Part shown: in pieces, positions 58,720 through 64,000 of the stretch
Position numbering within the stretch: position 1 is the first letter of the stretch
How the letters are laid out: each line of letters starts with the position of its first letter
Source of the DNA: Thalassotalea crassostreae
Lineage (GTDB): Bacteria; Pseudomonadota; Gammaproteobacteria; Enterobacterales; Alteromonadaceae
DNA length: 64,000 nt
Reading direction: 5' to 3'
Assembly: GCF_001831495.1 (NCBI RefSeq)
Contig: NZ_CP017689.1
Location: 124,001 to 188,000 of the forward strand
Notes under the pieces: model-generated
The model's database searches: none
Told to the model about the DNA's origin: nothing
What the model saw: the letters and a program-made list of their open reading frames with translations, nothing else
Made by a program: the position numbers and the translations under genes

Positions 58720-61278
58720 TTATTCACTACTTGCACTAAAAACTTTAGAAAAGAACAAAGCATTAGCGACAATTTTTGCACTGCCATGCCAATAGCCCCT
58801 AAACACAAGGTTTTCACTGCTTAAGATAACTCGTCCTTTACCAACGTTGTGAGCGATTATCGCTGCATTATCACTGACTCTATCCGCAATTTGCATTGAA
58901 GCGTAACCACTTAGCAGTGCTTCAGGTTTGAATTGAGATACTGTGATAAATGGCGTAGATGGTTGTTCCATAATCAAGGTAGAGTTTTTAAACAGAGGTA
59001 AATCACTATCGGTATAACCATAACTTAACGGGTGAGAAGTATCTAATTTACTCGCAAAAATGGCGCCAGAAAGTCTTTTCTTTGCGGCAAGTTCTTGTTT
59101 ATCTTGATAGCTTAAATTTCTTACACCAAATAATCGATCAATCCCTTTTTTACTGACAAACTCAGTGTTAACGATATTTTTATCCGACAATAGACGAGCG
59201 CCACGTTTTTGCGCATAGATAGTACCGCCATTTTTAAGCCAGCTTTCGATTTTCTTGATGTTGCTATCAGTCATTGTTCGGTATTGACCATCAACCATAA
59301 TAATATGACTGTAATTGTTTAAGTCGACATTGCCGATACGGTCGACTTCAACCACAGTGACAGGGATATCTTGCATATTGTCTAGATAATACAGCATATC
59401 GCCTGCTTCATATGGAGACACACCAACCCCTGCTAGCATTAATACCTTAATTGGTTGCACAACACGTAACGAAGGGCTACCAAGGTCAACGCCATTTTGG
59501 TTATGACCCGTCGACAGAGCATGTAGCTCGATTGAGTATTTAGCAGCAACATCGGTTAACACCTTAAACCAATCTGGATTTTCTTGTTCACCTTTGTTGA
59601 TCACGATAGAGCCAGTGCTAAATGTTTCTATTTTTTCTCCAATTTTCGCAGTAAATTCCTTAGTCGCTACTTTGGCATTAATGTTGGCACTGAGTAATTG
59701 ATTTAGTGCTGCTGGCGCATTGAAATCCTGCCAATGAAAGGCGTAGGCGTAAGACTGTTGAGTTGGAATGCTTAGGTTTTTTGCCTTTGGCTGCCAAGGA
59801 CTTTTTGAAAAGCGAATACTTTTACTGGTTTCAATGCGCACCGAATGGATATTATAGGCGAGTGGCAATGTCCAACCTGATACGTCATAAAAAGTTTCAT
59901 CTTTAAATTTAGTTACTTGCTCAAATATGGTTTTAATTAAACGATATTGATTTTGTTTAAGCGGAATAAAATAACTTGATTGTGGTAAGTAATCTTCATA
60001 GTCACCTTGATAGGCTTGCGTTAAAGGGTAAGCGCTAATTTCATGGCGATTTAACAGCATTAGAAAATTACTTAATCGAGTTTTATCGAATTGCTCTTGA
60101 ATAATATAACCATCAAAGTCATCGTCATCTGCTAAATCATCGATTTTTTGATAAAACTCATTGCGATAGGCATGTAATTTCTGCTTATTATCTTTCGCGG
60201 CGTTTAACGTGGAAAAAGACGTAATGACTTGATTTTTAACTGAATATGAAAAACTACGCACACCATTACTGGTTTCAATCGCTGAACCTTCGCTACTTGA
60301 TTGTTCAAATAAAATTCCGAAACCACCATTAATGTCTGGGTAGGTTGAGCCTTTGCCATAATAAAAATCATCGAAGTTTTCTTCACTATAATACAGTCTG
60401 TTTTGGCTATCTAAGGCACTGCGATGATAATTGGCAAAAGTATTAGTAAGCTCGGTTACTTTGGCTGGCGTTAATGGGTTCGTGCGATCAGGTACGCCCG
60501 GTTGAAAGAAATAGCTTGAGTCTTTGCCCATCTCATGAAAATCGGCTAACACATTCGGCTTATAATAATGGAATTGAGCGACACGATTGCGACTTTCAAT
60601 TTGTGTTAGTGGCAACCAGTCTCTATTTAAGTCAAACATATAGTGATTAGTTCTGCCATTCGGCCAAGGCTCGTAATGCTCTCTATGTTCAGGATCAGTG
60701 TTGAGTGTTTTTGTACGGTTACCGTTGATCCAAGTACTGTAACGATCCATGCCATCTGGATTCATACTTGGTTCAATAACGATGATTAAGTTGGCGAGTA
60801 AATCGCTGACTTCCTTTGAATTACTCGCTGCCAAATGATATGCAACCAACAATGACGCATTCGAGCCAGATATCTCGTTACCATGGATACTGTAGCCAAG
60901 CCAAACTACTGCAGGCGCATCTTTATCTTGTTTTCCTGTGGCGCGGCGATTAGCCAATATTTGGTCTAAGTTTTGTAGATTTTGTTTGCTCGAAATGGTT
61001 GCTAATACTTGGCTGCGATACTCATTTGTTTGACCTATTTTTGATAATACTACCTGGTCGCTTTTGGCTGCTAATTCAGTAAAGTAGTTTATCAATTGAT
61101 CATGACGAACATGTCGGTCACCGACATTAAACCCTAAGACAGATTCGGGAGTTGGGATGTCTTTATTATAGTTTTCGTTGTTTTCAAAATAGTAATTGAT
61201 CGGTTCTGCTTGTACTTTAGCAAGAAATAATAGCGATGCTATTGCCATCAATTTCACTAAATTTATTAGTTTATTCAA
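58720..61278 (-). CDS. Secreted M14-family zinc carboxypeptidase
   Basis: An 852-residue exported protein with signal peptide (LMAIASLLFLAKVQA) and a peptidase M14 domain (about residues 50-350): zinc ligands in IHGNEISG (His132, Glu135) and VLADFHEMG, NPDGMDRYS and MFDLNRDWLPLTQIE, and a catalytic Glu candidate in GILFEQSSSEG. The C-terminal half (about 500-850) has a class I glutamine amidotransferase-like or beta-rich region (IIMVDGQYRTM, NGGTIYAQKRGARLL, GKGRVILSSENLVFRG), seen in many large M14 proteins. It lies between comF and nfuA on the opposite strand. Confidence 0.88.
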   Translation of the reverse strand: MNKLINLVKLMAIASLLFLAKVQAEPINYYFENNENYNKDIPTPESVLGFNVGDRHVRHDQLINYFTELAAKSDQVVLSKIGQTNEYRSQVLATISSKQNLQNLDQILANRRATGKQDKDAPAVVWLGYSIHGNEISGSNASLLVAYHLAASNSKEVSDLLANLIIVIEPSMNPDGMDRYSTWINGNRTKTLNTDPEHREHYEPWPNGRTNHYMFDLNRDWLPLTQIESRNRVAQFHYYKPNVLADFHEMGKDSSYFFQPGVPDRTNPLTPAKVTELTNTFANYHRSALDSQNRLYYSEENFDDFYYGKGSTYPDINGGFGILFEQSSSEGSAIETSNGVRSFSYSVKNQVITSFSTLNAAKDNKQKLHAYRNEFYQKIDDLADDDDFDGYIIQEQFDKTRLSNFLMLLNRHEISAYPLTQAYQGDYEDYLPQSSYFIPLKQNQYRLIKTIFEQVTKFKDETFYDVSGWTLPLAYNIHSVRIETSKSIRFSKSPWQPKAKNLSIPTQQSYAYAFHWQDFNAPAALNQLLSANINAKVATKEFTAKIGEKIETFSTGSIVINKGEQENPDWFKVLTDVAAKYSIELHALSTGHNQNGVDLGSPSLRVVQPIKVLMLAGVGVSPYEAGDMLYYLDNMQDIPVTVVEVDRIGNVDLNNYSHIIMVDGQYRTMTDSNIKKIESWLKNGGTIYAQKRGARLLSDKNIVNTEFVSKKGIDRLFGVRNLSYQDKQELAAKKRLSGAIFASKLDTSHPLSYGYTDSDLPLFKNSTLIMEQPSTPFITVSQFKPEALLSGYASMQIADRVSDNAAIIAHNVGKGRVILSSENLVFRGYWHGSAKIVANALFFSKVFSASSE

Positions 61279-61566
61279 AATAACGATTCCTACAGCTTTG
61301 GTTTAATGTTTAAAAGTATAATCTTTTTAATAGCTTACCAAATTATAAACGGTAAAACGAAAATATCATGGTAATTGCAAATTATAATTACTGATCATGC
61401 AAATAATAAGTTATAAATAAGAAGATAAAATCGGCGATATATCTAGCGCTTACTGACAGACAATAGTATTATAGCGCCATACTTGAGTAAAATAGTCGGG
61501 TATCGATAACGCAGCACAAAATAGCGCTTTATCTCCGACTCTGTCGTTAGCATGAGTGAGACAACA

Positions 61567-62145
61567 ATGATTAAAATTTCTGATACAGCACAAGAGCATT
61601 TCGTAAAGCTTTTATCACAACAGGCCGAAGGTACTTGTATTAGAGTATTTGTAGTAAATCCTGGTACTGCACAAGCTGAATGTGGCGTATCTTACTGCCC
61701 AGCGGAAGCAATTGAAGCAGATGATATTCGCATCGAATATAACGGTTTCGCGGCATTAGTTGATAAAGATAGTGAAAACTATTTAGTCGATGCGGAAGTA
61801 GACTTTGTTACTGACCAAATGGGCTCGCAGCTTACGTTAAAAGCACCGAATGCAAAATTACGAAAAGTTGCAGACGATGCTCCATTGTTCGAACGCGTTA
61901 ACTACTTCATTCAAACTGAAGTAAACCCGCAGCTTGCTGGCCATGGTGGTGAATGTCAGTTAATGGAAATTACTGATGATGGTTATGCCGTTCTACAATT
62001 TGGTGGTGGTTGTAATGGTTGTAGCCAAATTGACTTAACGGTAAAAGACGGTGTTGAAAAACAACTAGTTCAGTTAATGGGTGATGAAATCAAAGGCGTT
62101 AAAGATGCTACTGAGCATGAACGCGGCGAACACTCATACTACTAA
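61567..62145 (+). CDS. nfuA: Fe/S biogenesis protein NfuA
   Basis: NfuA carries [4Fe-4S] clusters to target proteins under stress. The ATG at 61567 gives 192 residues (E. coli 191) with the degenerate A-type N-terminal domain ([20 protein letters not shown]) and the Nfu domain with GGGCNGCSQ (Cys149, Cys152), ending [10 protein letters not shown] like E. coli. A start at 61552 would add five residues. It lies in the bioH-comF-nfuA neighbourhood. Confidence 0.97.
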   Translation: MIKISDTAQEHFVKLLSQQAEGTCIRVFVVNPGTAQAECGVSYCPAEAIEADDIRIEYNGFAALVDKDSENYLVDAEVDFVTDQMGSQLTLKAPNAKLRKVADDAPLFERVNYFIQTEVNPQLAGHGGECQLMEITDDGYAVLQFGGGCNGCSQIDLTVKDGVEKQLVQLMGDEIKGVKDATEHERGEHSYY

Positions 62146-62183
62146 TTATTATCACACCTATATTAGTCCATTATTAATGAATA

Positions 62184-62219
62184 AAAAAAGCCGGATCAAG
62201 TTACTTGATTCGGTTTTTC
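62184..62219. terminator. Bidirectional terminator between nfuA and the MFS gene
   Basis: The stem CCGGATCAA / TTGATTCGG (one G-T pair) sits between an A-run and a T-run. It lies 38 nt past nfuA on the plus strand. Its right arm lies inside the last codons of the MFS gene (stop at 62201), so the lysine codons of that tail form part of the terminator. Confidence 0.75.
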
Positions 62220-63454
62220 TTTTTGTATTTGAAAAAGTAAATACTCACCAAAAACATAATAGCGATAAACGGCATACTGATATAAATTAGACTATTCCAA
62301 CCGTATCTAAACAACAGCCAACCCGACATCAATGATGCAAATGCTTGGGTAAAAAATACTAGGAAATCGTTAAGTGCCTGTATTTTAAATCGTTCTTCGT
62401 GTCGATAACTTTGCGGTAATAGCACAGTACCGGTAAGAAATAGAAAGTTCCAAGCAATGCCAAGTAATACTAAAGCCCACCAGTAATGCATTAGTTGCTG
62501 ACCAAGCAGGGCGATAACTGCGGTAATCGCAAAGGTAATGATACCAACTAGCAATATCTTCTCTAAACCAAAACGCAGTACCAAAAAGCCAGTAACCAAT
62601 GAAGGTAAAAACATTGCTGCGATATGAGATTGAATCACCCATTTAGTATCATCAAGGGTATGGCCATTCATTTCATGCATGCTCAATGGTGTCGCTGTCA
62701 TCAAAAAGCTCATTAAACCATAGCCAATTGCACCACTTAAAATAGCAATGATAAATATCGGCTGACGCATAATTTCAGTTAACGGTCTTGTCGGAGTTTG
62801 TGTATCAGGCTGTTGTTCAATTTCCGGACTTTCAAATAGTTGAAAAATGATCAAGCCTAGAGCTGCCAGACAAGAAAACGCGAGAAATGAACCGGCGTAA
62901 CCAAAAGGCGAGTCTATCCAGTCTTTGGCAATAACGGCAATTTCTGGACCAATAAATGCGGCAAAAATACCGGAAATCATTAAGGTTGATACGACTTTTG
63001 CGGTACTGTCGCTATCAACACTTTCAATGCCTGCAAAGCGCATTTGTTGGGCGAAAGCGACACTAGCACCAAGACATAAACTTGCGACGAGCAATAAATT
63101 AAAGTTGCCTATTCGTGCTGCTTGCATGGCAATTAAGCCGCCAATAATTGCCAGAATAAAGCCGAACATTGTTGCTTTTTTACGACCTAATCGTTGCGCT
63201 AACTTTGCCGCAACGAAGGTGCTGCAAGCAACGCCGGTGATCATAAAAGTAAGTGGCAGTGTGGCTAAATCCTCACTCGGTGCAATATGTTTCGCCAATA
63301 AGCCGGCGATCAGAGTGATAATAGGGGAAATAGCCAATAACAATGGGTAGGTAACAAACAGTACCCAGATATTGCGCGGGAAACGATAAACTTTACTGAT
63401 TATCACTGCTGCACCTAACATTAAGGCGACGACAATAACGAGGTTCAACAGCAC
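62201..63454 (-). CDS. MFS transporter
   Basis: A 417-residue inner-membrane transporter with about twelve hydrophobic segments. The loop between the second and third helices is AKLAQRLGRKKATMFG, the MFS signature, and the middle loop (SPEIEQQPDTQTPTRPLTEI) separates two six-helix halves. The C terminus is a basic KYKKKNRIK. The substrate is unknown. The closest known group by eye is the broad drug/multi-substrate efflux type. Confidence 0.88.
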   Translation of the reverse strand: MLLNLVIVVALMLGAAVIISKVYRFPRNIWVLFVTYPLLLAISPIITLIAGLLAKHIAPSEDLATLPLTFMITGVACSTFVAAKLAQRLGRKKATMFGFILAIIGGLIAMQAARIGNFNLLLVASLCLGASVAFAQQMRFAGIESVDSDSTAKVVSTLMISGIFAAFIGPEIAVIAKDWIDSPFGYAGSFLAFSCLAALGLIIFQLFESPEIEQQPDTQTPTRPLTEIMRQPIFIIAILSGAIGYGLMSFLMTATPLSMHEMNGHTLDDTKWVIQSHIAAMFLPSLVTGFLVLRFGLEKILLVGIITFAITAVIALLGQQLMHYWWALVLLGIAWNFLFLTGTVLLPQSYRHEERFKIQALNDFLVFFTQAFASLMSGWLLFRYGWNSLIYISMPFIAIMFLVSIYFFKYKKKNRIK

Positions 63455-63534
63455 AGTAATTCCTATAAATTATTTAAATAAAGTGAAACATTTAGGCCTA
63501 CTATAGGAAATTTAAACCTAGATAGCGATATTAT

Positions 63535-64000
63535 TTATTGGTCGACAACATCACTGTGTAGATTATTGGCGTTCTTGTAATAATGTAAAGCGAGTGTAAC
63601 GCCGCGAGAAATCATAAATAAACAAAATGCCGCCCATAAGCCATGATTGCCGAATGATTGAAATAAAAACCATGCCGGAAAGAATACAAAAAATGTCGAT
63701 ACAATCATGCTGTTGCGCATTACATCGGCCTTGGTTAAGCCAATATAAATGCCATCAAATAAGTAGCACCAGCAACTCAATACCGGTAAGGCAACTATCC
63801 AAGGTAAAAATTGTAAGGCGTAATTATTAACGCTTTCGATGTCGGATAATAAATGGATAATGGCATTGCCTAATAACAAGAAAAACAATGAATACAGAAC
63901 AGCAAATAGCAGATTGTATTTGAGCGCGGTGCTAACGGCTAATTGCATTGCTTTATTATCGTTTGCACCTTTTGCTCGGCCAACTCGAGCTTCTGCGCCA
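63535..64000 (-). CDS. MATE-family transporter, DinF-like (5' partial)
   Basis: The frame is open to the right edge; the codons just inside it read EARVGRAKGANDNKAM, the MATE segment after helix 6, so the gene begins outside the window. The ATG at 63948 is internal. The visible C-terminal part has about five membrane segments with WCYLFDGIYIGLTKADVMRNSM, typical of DinF-type MATE proteins. It likely exports drugs or metabolites in exchange for cations. Confidence 0.85.
   Translation of the reverse strand, partial: GAEARVGRAKGANDNKAMQLAVSTALKYNLLFAVLYSLFFLLLGNAIIHLLSDIESVNNYALQFLPWIVALPVLSCWCYLFDGIYIGLTKADVMRNSMIVSTFFVFFPAWFLFQSFGNHGLWAAFCLFMISRGVTLALHYYKNANNLHSDVVDQ

Noticed and set aside
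62925..63350. 141-codon plus-strand open frame opposite the MFS gene
   Set aside because: Ala/Ile/Lys-rich reverse reading of membrane-helix codons; no start signal or motif.

Overview
The window comes from a gammaproteobacterium of the Alteromonadales, most likely Colwelliaceae (Colwellia or Thalassotalea type). I infer this from the AT-rich base composition, the high similarity of housekeeping proteins to E. coli and Vibrio counterparts, and the gene orders (gmk-rpoZ-spoT-trmH-recG, ubiE-ubiJ-ubiB near tatABC, rhlB-gppA, bioH-comF-nfuA, yicC near rph-pyrE). No rRNA, tRNA, CRISPR array or prophage was seen. Both window edges cut genes: a membrane protein at the left and a MATE-family transporter at the right.

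Layout. 1-5.9 kb: rho and trxA (minus), then rhlB-gppA (plus). 5.9-10.4 kb: a minus-strand tatA-tatB-tatC-(small secreted protein)-tatD-hemB-transporter run. 10.6-11.6 kb: an outer-membrane-type gene on the plus strand, set between tatA and ubiB. 11.6-21.5 kb: ubiE-ubiJ-ubiB, recG, trmH, ridA, spoT, rpoZ and gmk, all minus. 21.6-33 kb: metabolic and membrane genes, including a sulfotransferase/class IV aminotransferase pair headed by a structured leader RNA, an aspartate-type aminotransferase, a secreted PPIase, an APC permease, an MscS channel and a large acyl-CoA dehydrogenase. 33.4-34.5 kb: an lrgAB-like pair.

34.6-42.8 kb is the most interesting part. A plus-strand run encodes a lipoprotein with three CxxCH sites, a Tat-exported DUF1501 protein, a 75-residue DUF4266 lipoprotein ending in CGCN, a DUF3570 outer-membrane protein, a staphylococcal-nuclease-fold protein lacking both catalytic arginines, and an ApbE flavin transferase. 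A convergent DM13 lipoprotein follows. I read this as an envelope redox system. The DUF3570 protein carries two MSGAS motifs that resemble ApbE flavinylation sites.

42.9-49.3 kb: yceH, yicC, a Tat-dependent GMC oxidoreductase operon (thioredoxin-like, subunit 3, GMC flavoprotein), then rph-pyrE. 49.35-50.78 kb: an intact IS3-family element inserted in the loop of what was a perfect intrinsic terminator shared by pyrE and a VanZ-like gene. 51.3-57.8 kb: a minus-strand run bioH, Old Yellow Enzyme-type oxidoreductase, MscS channel, small protein and BarA-like hybrid kinase. 57.9-64 kb: comF, an exported M14 metallopeptidase, nfuA, an MFS transporter and the partial MATE gene.

Two proteins with twin-arginine signals (the DUF1501 protein and the GMC partner subunit) would use the TatABC translocase encoded in the same window. 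Start codons were re-chosen in many genes using Shine-Dalgarno sequences and family lengths; these choices are stated in the entries. Family names rest on motif recognition by eye, with no database search.
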